64,000 nucleotides of DNA from Elusimicrobiota bacterium (GTDB lineage: Bacteria; Elusimicrobiota; Elusimicrobia; F11): contig JAJVIP010000002.1 in assembly GCA_022072025.1 (NCBI GenBank), positions 287,356 through 351,355 of the forward strand, in the 5' to 3' direction. Shown piece by piece: positions 27,038-36,460 of the stretch (position 1 is the stretch's first letter; each line of letters starts with the position of its first letter). The position numbers and the translations under genes are program-made. Under the pieces are notes generated by a model. The model did not search any database. It was given only the letters and a program-made list of their open reading frames with translations, and was not told the origin of the DNA.

Positions 27038-27111
27038 GTTGTTGACACGGTTCGTGCCTTTATGTACGGCAATGAGATTTATGTGATCTTTTGGGGCGCT
27101 GAATTCTGTGC

Positions 27112-27140
27112 TTTACAGCGGGGGGTAAGTACCCTATAAT
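27112..27140 (+). promoter_or_regulatory. Strong sigma-70 promoter of rpsO-pnp
   Basis: TTTACA, 17-nt spacer, perfect TATAAT. The start would be near 27147, giving a leader of about 22 nt before rpsO. Confidence 0.85.
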
Positions 27141-27168
27141 CCCGCGAACAAAAAAATCAGGAGATAAT

Positions 27169-27435
27169 ATGATAGGTAAAGAAACAAAAACGGCGGCTTC
27201 GAAGCCCTTTAAAATTCACCCGAACGACACCGGCAGCACCGCCGTACAAGTGGCGATTCTCACCGCTCGAATCACCGATTTGTCAAAACATTTGGCAAAC
27301 AACAAGAAGGATCACATTTCTCGCGTGGGACTTTTGAAAATCGTTGGCCAACGCCGGCGCCTCCTCAACTTCCTCAGCGAAACCGACCCCAAACAGTATC
27401 AAAAAGTCATTTCTGAGCTTAATTTAAGAAAATAA
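27169..27435 (+). CDS. rpsO: 30S ribosomal protein S15
   Basis: An 88-residue protein of standard length. HPNDTGSTAVQVAILTARITDLSKHL, KKDHISRVGLLKIVGQRRRLLNFL and the end NLRK are the S15 signature. It binds the 16S rRNA central domain. TCAGGAG precedes the ATG. It is followed by pnp, the usual neighbour. Confidence 0.98.
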   Translation: MIGKETKTAASKPFKIHPNDTGSTAVQVAILTARITDLSKHLANNKKDHISRVGLLKIVGQRRRLLNFLSETDPKQYQKVISELNLRK

Positions 27436-27445
27436 ATTGTTTCAC

Positions 27446-27552
27446 GAACAAAAGCGCATTCACCCTGTTTTCAAGATTCGATTGTGGGTGAGGGATGCAT
27501 TCACCTTTCATACGTGAGAGGTCAGTGGATCCCTCGACATGGCGCTTTGTTC
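27446..27552 (+). promoter_or_regulatory. Structured rpsO-pnp intergenic leader
   Basis: GAACAAAAGCGC (27446-27457) pairs with GCGCTTTGTTC (27542-27552) with a single bulged A, closing a roughly 85-nt region that holds smaller hairpins (CACCC...GGGTG; GAGG...CCTC). In E. coli a long stem at the pnp leader is cut by RNase III and lets PNPase repress itself. The position and size here fit the same kind of element (inference). Confidence 0.55.
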
Positions 27553-27576
27553 CTATAAATCCAAGGAGATAAAGTC

Positions 27577-29787
27577 ATGTTAAATGAAGATGTTAAAAAG
27601 AGAACCGTCATAACTCTCGACGGAAAAGAGATTATTGTGGAAACCGGTGAGGTGGCCAAGCAGGCTCGGGGATCCGTGTTGGTTCGATGCGGTGATACGG
27701 TGGTATTGGTGGCCACTTGCATCAGCCACGAACCCAAAGAAGGGGTGGATTTCCTTCCGCTTACCGTTGATTACAAAGAGAAAACCTATGCCGCCGGAAA
27801 AATTCCAGGCGGTTTTTTTAAACGCGAAGCCCGCCCCAGAGAAAAAGAGATTTTGATTTCCCGCCTTGTGGACCGAAGTATTCGGCCCCATTTCCCAGAA
27901 GGTCTTCATAACGATATCAGTGTGACCGTATTTTTGCTGTCAATCGATAAGGACAACGATCCAGATATGTTGGCCATGATTGGGGCCAGCTGTTCGGTGG
28001 GCTTATCCGACATTCCATGGAACGGGCCCATTGCCGGAGTTCGCGTGGGACGAATCAATGATCAATTCGTGATCAACCCGACGGTGGAAGAACAAGAGGT
28101 GTCCACTTTGAATTTGGTGGTTGCGGGGCGAAAAGGATCCCCCGTGATGATTGAAGGCGGGGCCAAAGAAATTTCAGAAGAAGACTTGATCAAGGCCCTC
28201 GACTTGGCTCAACATAAAATTGATCAGCTGTGTGATTGGCAAGAAGAATTCTTTAAGCAACACGGCCGTCCCAAATTCCATTTCGAAGCTGTTAAATTGG
28301 ATGACAATATCCGTCAGGCCATGGAAGCCAAGGTGGGAGATAAACTCAAAGCCGCTTTGCGGGTTCCTGAAAAACTGGAAAGAGAGGACGCGATCGCCAA
28401 CTTGAAATCAGAGGCCATCAAAGAACTCAAGCTTTCCTACCCCGATTCTATTCAGTTTGCGCCGGCCTTGATTGAAGACATTATCTACAGAGAAGTTCGC
28501 CGCATGATTCTGCAAGACAAAGTTCGCCCCGACGGTCGTCCTTATCATAAGGTGCGCGCGCTTTCGAGCCAAGTGGGTGTTTTGCCTCGCTCTCATGGGT
28601 CGGCGCTTTTCACACGCGGTCAAACCCAAGCTTTGGTCACGACCACGCTGGGAACCCCCGGAGATATGCAAATCATCGATGACATTTTGGGTGAATATAA
28701 AGATCATTTCCTTTTGCATTACAACTTCCCTGGTTTTTCGACAGGGGAAGCCAAAGGCGATCGGTCCACTGGACGTCGTGAAATTGGTCACGGGAATTTG
28801 GCTCGGCGCGCGCTTGAGCCGCTTTTGCCTTCGGTTGATGATTTCCCGTACACCATTCGGATTGTGTCGGACATCATGGAATCAAACGGATCCTCTTCTA
28901 TGGCTTCGGTATGCGGCGGAAGTTTGTCGCTTTTTGACGCGGGCGTGCCGATGAAATCGGCCTGTGCCGGAATCGCGATGGGATTGGTCAAAGAAAAAGA
29001 TCAGGTGGCCGTGTTAACCGACATCATCGGTCTTGAAGATTTCATGGGCGACATGGATTTCAAAGTGGCTGGAACCCGCGAAGGGATCACGGCCATTCAA
29101 ATGGATATCAAAATTGCAGGCGTCAACATTGAGATCATGAAAACGGCCTTGGCTCAGGCCAAAGAAGCGCGTTTTCATTTGCTGGACCACATGGAAAAGA
29201 CCCTTAACACGGTCAGGGCTGATTTGTCCGAATTTGCTCCGCGGATGATCACGGTCGATATCCCGGTGGACAAAATTGGGGCGTTGATTGGTCCTGGCGG
29301 AAAAAACATTCGATCGCTCCAAGAGGAAACCGGTGCCACCATTGAAGTGGATGATGATGGCCGGGTGTACATCTCTAGTTTGAATGCGGAATCGGTGGAA
29401 GCCGCCAAGGAGATGGTGGCGGGCATGACGGCTGTCCCGGAAATTGGAAAGGTCTATAAATCCCGTGTCGTCAAGATCATGCCGAACTTGGGCGCCTTTG
29501 TTCAGTTTATGCCGGGGAAAGATGGGCTTGTTCACATTTCTCAATTGGATCACAAACGCGTTGAAAGAGTGGAAGATGTGGTCAAAGAAGGAGACGAGTT
29601 TGAGGTAAAAGTCATTGACATTGATAGTCAAGGACGCGTCAATCTGTCCCGAAAAGCTTTGTTGCCGCTTCCGGAAGGAATGACTGAATCCTACAGCAAC
29701 TATTCTCGCCCCAGCGGACCTCGCCACAATACGGGTCGCGGCGGGGGGGGACGAGACTTTAGAGGCGGCCACCGACGACGTGAATAA
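27577..29787 (+). CDS. pnp: Polyribonucleotide nucleotidyltransferase (PNPase)
   Basis: A 736-residue protein. The first RNase PH domain starts near residue 10 and an all-helical linker follows. The second RNase PH domain has FTRGQTQALVTTTLG, GRREIGHGNLARRAL and the MGDMDFKVAGT active site. KH (IPVDKIGALIGPGGKNIRSLQEE) and S1 (GKVYKSRVVKIMPNLGAFVQF) domains precede a Gly/Arg-rich tail (RGGGGRDFRGGHRRRE). It degrades RNA 3'-5' by phosphorolysis. The tail may add RNA affinity. AAGGAGA RBS; the 3' end overlaps accB by 8 nt. Confidence 0.98.
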   Translation: MLNEDVKKRTVITLDGKEIIVETGEVAKQARGSVLVRCGDTVVLVATCISHEPKEGVDFLPLTVDYKEKTYAAGKIPGGFFKREARPREKEILISRLVDRSIRPHFPEGLHNDISVTVFLLSIDKDNDPDMLAMIGASCSVGLSDIPWNGPIAGVRVGRINDQFVINPTVEEQEVSTLNLVVAGRKGSPVMIEGGAKEISEEDLIKALDLAQHKIDQLCDWQEEFFKQHGRPKFHFEAVKLDDNIRQAMEAKVGDKLKAALRVPEKLEREDAIANLKSEAIKELKLSYPDSIQFAPALIEDIIYREVRRMILQDKVRPDGRPYHKVRALSSQVGVLPRSHGSALFTRGQTQALVTTTLGTPGDMQIIDDILGEYKDHFLLHYNFPGFSTGEAKGDRSTGRREIGHGNLARRALEPLLPSVDDFPYTIRIVSDIMESNGSSSMASVCGGSLSLFDAGVPMKSACAGIAMGLVKEKDQVAVLTDIIGLEDFMGDMDFKVAGTREGITAIQMDIKIAGVNIEIMKTALAQAKEARFHLLDHMEKTLNTVRADLSEFAPRMITVDIPVDKIGALIGPGGKNIRSLQEETGATIEVDDDGRVYISSLNAESVEAAKEMVAGMTAVPEIGKVYKSRVVKIMPNLGAFVQFMPGKDGLVHISQLDHKRVERVEDVVKEGDEFEVKVIDIDSQGRVNLSRKALLPLPEGMTESYSNYSRPSGPRHNTGRGGGGRDFRGGHRRRE

Positions 29788-30253
29788 AACCCTACTGAAA
29801 AAAAACAATGGCCAGCTCGACGAGTTGGACGAATTCCTCAAAATCATGGAGGAAGAAAATCTCCATGAATTAGAGGTCATCGATGGCTCTTTGGAAGTCA
29901 AATTGGTGAAGCGTTCCGCCACTGTTTTCGTTCCTTCAGCCCTTCATTCGAACGTTCCCCACCGCAAGGGGGGAGGGGAGGGAACAGCAAAGGTGGCGGA
30001 ACCTGAAGTTGGAACTCCCATTAAATCCCCTTTGGCGGGAGTTTTTTATCGGTCCTCATCTCCGACCAATCCGCCCTATGTCAAAGAAGGGGATGTGGTG
30101 ACAACTGAAAAAACACTTTGCATTATTGAAGCGATGAAAGTGCTGAATGAAATTAATGCGGGTGTGAATGGTCGGATCCTCAGGATATTGGTTGAGAATG
30201 GGAAGCCAGTCCAAATGGGTCAAACCCTTTTCCTTGTGGAGCCGAGCCGATAG
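29780..30253 (+). CDS. accB: Biotin carboxyl carrier protein of acetyl-CoA carboxylase
   Basis: A 157-residue protein with a GTG start inside pnp. The N-terminal helix (LDELDEFLKIMEEENLHELEV) and linker lead to the biotinyl domain (about 80-157): PIKSPLAGVFYRSSSP, CIIEAMKVLNEINA with the biotinylated Lys in EAMKV, and GQTLFLVEPS. It carries CO2 for malonyl-CoA synthesis. Unusually, accC, which normally follows, is absent; ftsK comes next. Confidence 0.94.
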   Translation: MNKTLLKKNNGQLDELDEFLKIMEEENLHELEVIDGSLEVKLVKRSATVFVPSALHSNVPHRKGGGEGTAKVAEPEVGTPIKSPLAGVFYRSSSPTNPPYVKEGDVVTTEKTLCIIEAMKVLNEINAGVNGRILRILVENGKPVQMGQTLFLVEPSR

Positions 30254-30259
30254 CGCCCC

Positions 30260-32551
30260 ATGCGCCCCATCTTCTCGTCTCGTTTTTCCTACAAAGCTCG
30301 AACAAAAAACAAAACACGTTCTTCTGGTAAACGGGTTGGTTGGATATCGGCGGCTCTCGCCTTTATTAGCGTCCTTTCTTTTTATTGCGTTCTATTCCCG
30401 GAATTGTCGGGCCTCTGGGGCCGCAAAATTGCGCAATTCCTGGGGTGGCTTTTCGGTTCAGGTCGCTTTTTGTTTCCTCCTTTGGTGGGCTATGTCGCAA
30501 TTCTGCGCGTTTTTAAAAAAGATGGCAGTTGGTCTCCCTTAAAAATCTTTTTATCTTTGGGCCTTCTGGGGACTGTGTTGATATTTTTGAGCCTCGTGGG
30601 TCAGTCAGTCTGGAACGAAAATTATGGGGGCATTCTCGGCCAATTGGGCGGGCGGTTTCTTTCTCGGTTGTTTGGAACCGTCGGGGCGTGGATCGTTAAC
30701 TTGGGAATTTTCTCTACGTTGGTCATTTTGTTTGTGGGCGCCACACCAGGAGAGGTTTTTCATCATCTGGCGCACACGCTGGTGGAGGATTGGAAAAGCT
30801 GGAAAAAAGAAAGGGGCCCCAAAACAAAAGAAAAACGGCCGCCTGTTATCCCGGCCATTCCTTCTTTAAGCCAACCTGTTCAAAAAAAGGCCCCTTTGAA
30901 AATTGTGGGGATGAAAGAGGAAAAAGAGGATCTGCCTTCTCCTGAGAGCCCTTCTCTGGCCTCATCGGTCGCGGAACCCAAAATTGCCCGAAAACAGGAG
31001 AAAGAAAAGTCTCACTCGCCCTCGACCCCTAACGGGGCGGTAAAAAGTTCAGAACTTCAGGCCCCTTCCTCCGCCAACAAAATTCCCTATACCTCCCCTG
31101 ATTTGTCCATTTTTGAAGAACCTCGACGGAATCAACCAGTCGCCAAAGAAGAGTTGACCGCCAAGGCCAAATTGTTGGAACAGACCTTGGCCAACTTTAA
31201 TATTGCGGCGACCGTTGTTGAAATCCATCCGGGCCCGGTCATTACCCGTTATGACTTGGAGCCGGCCCCAGGGGTTAAAATTTCTTCCATTTCCAGTCGG
31301 GCCGATGATTTGGCGCTGGCCATGAAGGCCATGGGCATCCGGGTTTTGGCTCCGATTCCTGGAAAGGGGGCCGTGGGAATTGAAATTCCAAACTCAAACC
31401 CGGAGACGGTAGGAATCAAAGAGATGTTGGCCCGGCCGGAATTTGTCAATCATCCGTCTCCTTTGGCTTTTGTGTTGGGGAAAACAGTGTCAGGGGAGCC
31501 CTATATTGTGGATTTGGCCGCCATGCCCCACATTTTGGTGGCTGGCGCCACCGGGTCGGGCAAAAGCGTGGTGGTGCATGCCATGATCAGCTCCATATTG
31601 TTTCGTATGCCACCAGAACGGGTGAAGTTTGTGATGATTGACCCCAAACGGCTCGAGCTGCCCTCCTATTCAATGATTCCTCATCTGTACGATCCGCGGG
31701 TGTCGCCCATGCAGGCGGAGGTGATCACCAATTCCAAACAGGCCGCTAAGGCGCTCATGCGGTTGGTCAAGGTTATGGAATATCGATACGATCTTTTTGC
31801 GAAAGCCAATGTGAGAAACATCGACTCTTACAACAAAAAAAGAAAAGCGGCGGGGTTACCGCCAGAATATTTCCTGGTGGTGATTATTGATGAATTGGCC
31901 GATTTGATGTTGACTTCTCCCAAAGAGGTCGAAGATTCCATCCAACGGCTGGCTCAAATGGCCCGCGCGGTGGGAATCCATTTGGTGCTGGCCACGCAGC
32001 GGCCATCGGTGGACGTGATCACCGGTGTTATCAAGGCCAATTTGCCGGCGCGTATCGCTCTCCGAGTGGCCTCGGTGATCGATTCTCGCGTGATTGTGGA
32101 TACCACCGGCGCCGAATCCTTGCTCGGCAAGGGCGACATGCTTTTTCTTCCGCCGGCCCAACCCGAGCCCATTCGGGTTCAGGGGGCCTATGTTTCGGAG
32201 AAAGATGTCGAAAGCCTCATGGAGCATGTGAAACAATTTGGCGTGCCGGATTATGAGGATCTTTTTAGTTCGGGAAGCGCGCTTGAATTTGCCGTTGAAG
32301 ACAAAAAGGAAATGAAGGACTTGATTGACGCTTTGACCCTGGTTCTTGAGCGTCACCGAGTTTCACAGGATTTACTTAAAGCCCATTTTGGAAGTTCGGC
32401 GCGTGCCACCAATATTTTGTCTCTGATGGAAGTCAAAGAATTCATCAAGAAACCGGAGGGAACAAACCGATGGGAAATTAATTTCGATCTCATCGAAGAT
32501 TTCCTCGGAAAAGTGAATTTGGTCCCTGAATCGGAAGGAATGCCGGAATGA
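30260..32551 (+). CDS. ftsK: DNA translocase FtsK/SpoIIIE
   Basis: A 763-residue protein. Four transmembrane helices lie in residues about 25-175, then a charged linker (about 180-280). The motor domain has Walker A GATGSGKS (429-436), MIDPKRLELPSY, VVIIDELADLMLT (Walker B) and HLVLATQRPSVDVITG. A gamma winged-helix domain ends the protein (about 700-763). It pumps DNA through the septum and activates XerCD recombination at dif; an Xer recombinase is encoded about 4 kb downstream. It overlaps lolA by 4 nt. Confidence 0.96.
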   Translation: MRPIFSSRFSYKARTKNKTRSSGKRVGWISAALAFISVLSFYCVLFPELSGLWGRKIAQFLGWLFGSGRFLFPPLVGYVAILRVFKKDGSWSPLKIFLSLGLLGTVLIFLSLVGQSVWNENYGGILGQLGGRFLSRLFGTVGAWIVNLGIFSTLVILFVGATPGEVFHHLAHTLVEDWKSWKKERGPKTKEKRPPVIPAIPSLSQPVQKKAPLKIVGMKEEKEDLPSPESPSLASSVAEPKIARKQEKEKSHSPSTPNGAVKSSELQAPSSANKIPYTSPDLSIFEEPRRNQPVAKEELTAKAKLLEQTLANFNIAATVVEIHPGPVITRYDLEPAPGVKISSISSRADDLALAMKAMGIRVLAPIPGKGAVGIEIPNSNPETVGIKEMLARPEFVNHPSPLAFVLGKTVSGEPYIVDLAAMPHILVAGATGSGKSVVVHAMISSILFRMPPERVKFVMIDPKRLELPSYSMIPHLYDPRVSPMQAEVITNSKQAAKALMRLVKVMEYRYDLFAKANVRNIDSYNKKRKAAGLPPEYFLVVIIDELADLMLTSPKEVEDSIQRLAQMARAVGIHLVLATQRPSVDVITGVIKANLPARIALRVASVIDSRVIVDTTGAESLLGKGDMLFLPPAQPEPIRVQGAYVSEKDVESLMEHVKQFGVPDYEDLFSSGSALEFAVEDKKEMKDLIDALTLVLERHRVSQDLLKAHFGSSARATNILSLMEVKEFIKKPEGTNRWEINFDLIEDFLGKVNLVPESEGMPE

Positions 32552-33240
32552 ACCGGCTTTTTCGCTTGAAAGTTTGGAGAGGAATACCGTTTTTCTTCTC
32601 TGGATTGTTGGTGTTAATAGTCCTTAAATCTTCAGCTGGGGCCGCCACTGATTTGGGGCGGGTTCTGCTGGAACTTGAGAATCGGGAAAAGACCATGACG
32701 TCTTTGAGTTTTGATTTTTCTCAAGAAGTTGAATTTACTCAGATGAACAATAAATCTTTTCTTTCAGGGCATGCGCTTTTTGGAAAAGGGGGGAAATTGC
32801 GTATCTCCAAAGTAACCCCCGAAAAACAAGTCACCATTTCAGATGGTAAAAAGGTATGGGTGTATAATCCATCCGCCAAACAAGTCTGGGAAGGCGGGGC
32901 GAAAAAATGGATGGAGTCCTCTCAACTTCCCAAGGGGTTGTTAACATTTAATAATTATGTCGCGGACCTTAAAAAGAATTTCGATCTTAAACTGGTTGAT
33001 GAGGCAGCGGGTGAACCCCATCAAGTGGGTATTGACGCTACTCCCAAAAACAAAAACCTTGGATATACCATGAGGCTCATCATTTCCACAGATCTATGGC
33101 TTCCGATAAAAACTCTCTATTTATCGGAAACCGCCCATGTGGAAACACGGTTGTCCCAACACCAGATTAATCCGAAAGTGGCTGTATCCGATTTTAAATT
33201 CTCCGCGCCGGCCGGTGTGGATATCATTCCGTTTAACTGA
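32548..33240 (+). CDS. lolA: Outer-membrane lipoprotein carrier protein LolA
   Basis: A 230-residue protein with a signal segment (hydrophobic residues about 12-33). The LolA fold follows: LLELENREKTMTSLSFDFSQE, GHALFGKGGKLRISK, VTISDGKKVWVYNPSAKQVW, and the C-terminal LWLPIKTLYLSE region. It ferries lipoproteins across the periplasm, direct evidence for a diderm envelope. It overlaps ftsK (ATGA) and precedes rodZ by 15 nt. Confidence 0.9.
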   Translation: MNRLFRLKVWRGIPFFFSGLLVLIVLKSSAGAATDLGRVLLELENREKTMTSLSFDFSQEVEFTQMNNKSFLSGHALFGKGGKLRISKVTPEKQVTISDGKKVWVYNPSAKQVWEGGAKKWMESSQLPKGLLTFNNYVADLKKNFDLKLVDEAAGEPHQVGIDATPKNKNLGYTMRLIISTDLWLPIKTLYLSETAHVETRLSQHQINPKVAVSDFKFSAPAGVDIIPFN

Positions 33241-33255
33241 GGACAAATTTTCCCC

Positions 33256-34020
33256 ATGAGCGAAACAGAAACCAAATCAGAAATAACAGCGCCTTTATCA
33301 AAAGGCGAAGTAATAGAAAAAATTGGACAGGCTTTACGGGAACGGCGAACCGCTCGGTCGCTTTCTCTTGAGAAGGTTTCACAAGTCATTAAAATTCGTC
33401 TTCCTTACTTAGAGGCCTTGGAAGGAGGGACCTGGAGTGAGTTGCCAGGAGAAGTATTTGTTCGAGGGTTTATACGAAGATACGCCAATTATCTGGGATT
33501 GGACGGCGATAAATTGATAGCGCCCTATCTGGCCCTCTGTGAGTCGCCCGTTGAAGCCAAGGCGCCAACCCCTTCCGATACCTCCGCCGAATTTCGTCGA
33601 AGCCATTTTATATGGGGTTTTTTGGGGGTCCTGGTCATCATCGGTTTTCTCAAAGTTCTAAAAACCGACCAGGGGTCATCGGTCAAGCCCGTTTCCCCCG
33701 CCACCGTTTCACAAAACCAAACCACCCCTCCTCCGGCCGCCTCTGTTCCCACCGTTGCCCAAAAAACTGAGGAGGCGAAACCAATTGCCCCGCTAACCCA
33801 TCGTCTTGATATATTTTCTCCCTTCCCGCTCTGGCTTCGGGTCAATGCGAAGGACAAAAGTTTTGAAGGATTCATTCCTCAATCGGTCGCTTGGAATTGG
33901 TCAGGCGAGGGTCCCTTCTCCATTCGACTGGGCCACACCAAAGAGGTGCAATTGTCATTTGACGGGAAACCTGTTGCTCTGCAGGAAGGTCAAATGAAGC
34001 TGACGTTGCCTCTCGAATGA
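33256..34020 (+). CDS. rodZ: RodZ-like cytoskeletal/HTH membrane protein
   Basis: A 254-residue protein. An N-terminal HTH_25 domain (about 14-85: IGQALRERRTARSLSLEKVS, PYLEALEGGTWSELPGEVFV, GFIRRYANYLGLD) is followed by one transmembrane helix (about 117-134), a Pro/Thr/Ala linker and a C-terminal beta domain (DUF4115 type; WLRVNAKDKSFEGFIPQ). RodZ links MreB to the membrane and shapes the cell. No mreB is in view. It overlaps pgsA by 4 nt. Confidence 0.85.
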   Translation: MSETETKSEITAPLSKGEVIEKIGQALRERRTARSLSLEKVSQVIKIRLPYLEALEGGTWSELPGEVFVRGFIRRYANYLGLDGDKLIAPYLALCESPVEAKAPTPSDTSAEFRRSHFIWGFLGVLVIIGFLKVLKTDQGSSVKPVSPATVSQNQTTPPPAASVPTVAQKTEEAKPIAPLTHRLDIFSPFPLWLRVNAKDKSFEGFIPQSVAWNWSGEGPFSIRLGHTKEVQLSFDGKPVALQEGQMKLTLPLE

Positions 34021-34655
34021 AAATCAATCTGCCAACACAGCTTACGCTGCTGCGTCTTATTCTAATTCCCTTTTTTCTGATTTTTACAATCAACGATAAC
34101 CTGGTCACGCGTATCGCCGCGTTGATTATTTTTATTGGCGCCAGCATCACGGACCTTTATGACGGTAAACTGGCTCGCGATCGGGGTGAAGTCACAACAC
34201 TCGGTATTTTTCTCGACCCTCTGGCAGACAAGTTCCTGATTGCTTCCGCTTTTGTGGCCTTCGTTCAATTGTCTGATATTTATATTCCAGCCTGGATGGT
34301 CATTTTAATTTTGGGGAGAGAATTTTTAATCACCGGTTTGCGGGCCTTGGCCGCCTCTAAAGGGCGTGTACTTCCCGCTCAGCCGGCCGGAAAATTTAAA
34401 ACCACGTCCCAAATCGTGACGATCATTGTCATTTTGATTATCCTGTGTTTGAACTCTTATTTTGAGCGCTATGGCGGATTTCCCCTGGAGCTGACGCGCC
34501 AAGAATCGGTTCTGTCCCTGGTGGTTTGGTTCATGAAAGGGGGCCCCTATTGGTTAACTTTCGGGACCACCTTGCTCACCATTTTTTCCGGCTATCTCTA
34601 CGTCAGGTCCAACATCGATTTGCTGCATGAAGACGGAAAACCCCACTCCTCATAA
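34017..34655 (+). CDS. pgsA: CDP-diacylglycerol-glycerol-3-phosphate 3-phosphatidyltransferase
   Basis: A 212-residue membrane enzyme with about five helices. It opens NLPTQLTLLRLILIPFFL and holds the full CDP-alcohol phosphotransferase motif: DGKLAR, eight residues, G, then two Asp spaced by three (LDPLAD), near residues 48-72. It makes phosphatidylglycerol phosphate. The product goes to the phosphatase encoded by the overlapping next gene (29-nt overlap). Confidence 0.95.
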   Translation: MKINLPTQLTLLRLILIPFFLIFTINDNLVTRIAALIIFIGASITDLYDGKLARDRGEVTTLGIFLDPLADKFLIASAFVAFVQLSDIYIPAWMVILILGREFLITGLRALAASKGRVLPAQPAGKFKTTSQIVTIIVILIILCLNSYFERYGGFPLELTRQESVLSLVVWFMKGGPYWLTFGTTLLTIFSGYLYVRSNIDLLHEDGKPHSS

Positions 34656-35193
34656 ACCACGTTCTTTGGGAGATAAGGTGGCGGTCTGTTTGGCCACGGG
34701 TTTTTATCTCAGTCTCGTTCCCACCTGGATTCTTCATCAATTCAAACACCACAAAAAGGGTCAATTCCTTAATGAAAAGAAATTGACCGGGGCGGGTCTC
34801 GCCGGATCTTTAGAAGGAGCGATAACCTATTACCTGTTGCCTCCCTTTTTGGCCCATGCTTGGTGGGCCATTTTGATCGGTATTGCCTTTTCCGTATGGA
34901 TTTCTACACGCGCTGAGAAGGTTCTTCAAGTTCATGACGATTCCCGTATCGTCATCGATGAATGGATCGGGGTTTGGGTGGCTTTGTGGGGAGTGGGTCA
35001 ACAACTCAGCCTTCTTTTTATCGCCACTGTTCTTTTATTCCGTTTTTTTGATGTGATGAAAGGGCCCTTGGGCCGCCGCTTCCAACATTGGCCCGGCGGC
35101 TGGGGTGTCTGCATGGACGACATCTACGCCGGCCTCGCCGCCAACCTCACCTGGCGCCTTTCTCTCTTCCTCATTTCGGTGGTCCGTTATTAA
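34627..35193 (+). CDS. pgpA: Phosphatidylglycerophosphatase A
   Basis: A 188-residue membrane protein of the PgpA family. It has a GAGLAGSLEGAITYYLLPP segment, DDSRIVIDEWIGVWVAL (metal-binding acidic motif near residue 105), FRFFDVMKGPLG and GWGVCMDDIYAGLAANL. It removes the phosphate from PGP to give phosphatidylglycerol. Its start lies inside the end of pgsA. Confidence 0.93.
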   Translation: MKTENPTPHKPRSLGDKVAVCLATGFYLSLVPTWILHQFKHHKKGQFLNEKKLTGAGLAGSLEGAITYYLLPPFLAHAWWAILIGIAFSVWISTRAEKVLQVHDDSRIVIDEWIGVWVALWGVGQQLSLLFIATVLLFRFFDVMKGPLGRRFQHWPGGWGVCMDDIYAGLAANLTWRLSLFLISVVRY

Positions 35194-35323
35194 GAAAAGA
35201 TTTTTCCGCGAAGGTTTTAAGTCGATGTCCTCTGGACAGCCTCATCAAGCCCGAGTAGAATCTGCCCGCCTGTTTTCCCTCGAAGACGCGCAAACATAAT
35301 ATCGTCCCTCGCAAGGAGGCCTC

Positions 35324-36460
35324 ATGTCAGTAGTTGAAAAAAAGAAATCGGAACAACCCGTCACAAAAGAAGACAAAGAGCGGTCATTGAAGTTGGCCCT
35401 CGCGCAAATCGAAAAGACCTATGGTAAAGAAGCAGTCATGCGTTTGGGGGAAAAAGCCCATGAAAAAATAGAAGTGATACCCACCGGAGCTTTGGCGCTG
35501 GACTTGGCCATTGGGGTGGGCGGTATCCCTCGGGGCCGCGTGATTGAGATCTATGGGCCTGAATCATCGGGCAAATCAACGCTCTGTATGAGCATTGTGG
35601 CTCAAGCCCAAAAGAGGGGCGGAACCGCGGCTTATATTGATGCCGAACATTCCATGGATCCTGTTTACGCCAAAAAATTGGGCGTCGACATTGATAACTT
35701 GCTCATATCCCAGCCGGATTCAGGGGAACAAGCCCTTGAAATCACGGAACAATTGGTTCGCTCTGGCGCGGTCGAGATCATCATCATCGACTCCACGGCG
35801 GCCTTGGTTCCTAAGTCTGAAATTGAAGGGGAAATGGGGCAGGCCTCGGTGGGAGTTCAGGCTCGGCTGATGTCTCAGGCTCTGCGCAAGTTAACGGCTC
35901 TTCTCAACAAATCCAAAACCACGGTTATTTTCATCAATCAATTGCGTCAAAAAATTGGCGTGATGTATGGCAATCCTGAAACCACTCCAGGCGGCTTGGC
36001 GCTGAAGTTTTATGCCAGCGTTCGTTTGGATATTCGACGGGTGGAGGCCATCAAAGAAGGCGAAGTGGTGGTTGGAAACCATGTTCGGGTCAAAGTGGTC
36101 AAGAACAAAGTGGCGCCGCCTTTCAGGCAAGCTGAATTCGATATTTATTTCGGCAGCGGAATTGCCCGCGAATCGGGGCTTCTTGAACTGGGCGCTCAAA
36201 ATGGGGTGGTCGAAAAATCAGGCGCTTGGTATGTGTTCAAGGGTGAAAAATTGGGGCAAGGCCGTGAGAATGCCTCTGATTACTTGAAAGCCAACCCCAA
36301 ATTGGCCAATGAGATTGAACAAGCCATTCATCAGCAGTTCGCCGCGGCCGAGAAGAAAGAAGCCGACGACAAAGCGACCCAGGTTGAAAAGGCCATTGAA
36401 TCGGCGAAAGCCAAAGCCGCTGAAACAAAAAAATCGGTGGCTTCGACAGGTAAAAAATAG
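35324..36460 (+). CDS. recA: Recombinase RecA
   Basis: A 378-residue protein. MRLGE, Walker [10 protein letters not shown] (about 78-86), [36 protein letters not shown] (Walker B), the L2 loop [24 protein letters not shown] and the typical core end are all present. The C-terminal tail from about 335 is Lys/Ala/Glu-rich. It forms filaments for homologous repair and SOS co-protease action. AAGGAGG RBS. No LexA-type operator is recognised in the 130-nt upstream gap. Its TAG stop overlaps the presumed xerC start. Confidence 0.98.
   Translation: MSVVEKKKSEQPVTKEDKERSLKLALAQIEKTYGKEAVMRLGEKAHEKIEVIPTGALALDLAIGVGGIPRGRVIEIYGPESSGKSTLCMSIVAQAQKRGGTAAYIDAEHSMDPVYAKKLGVDIDNLLISQPDSGEQALEITEQLVRSGAVEIIIIDSTAALVPKSEIEGEMGQASVGVQARLMSQALRKLTALLNKSKTTVIFINQLRQKIGVMYGNPETTPGGLALKFYASVRLDIRRVEAIKEGEVVVGNHVRVKVVKNKVAPPFRQAEFDIYFGSGIARESGLLELGAQNGVVEKSGAWYVFKGEKLGQGRENASDYLKANPKLANEIEQAIHQQFAAAEKKEADDKATQVEKAIESAKAKAAETKKSVASTGKK

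Noticed and set aside
29014-29922. 302-residue minus-strand ORF opposite pnp
   Set aside because: Antisense to the conserved PNPase; composition follows the codon bias of the sense gene.
35194-35323. LexA operator before recA
   Set aside because: No palindromic SOS box of a known type could be recognised in this gap, and no convincing promoter either.
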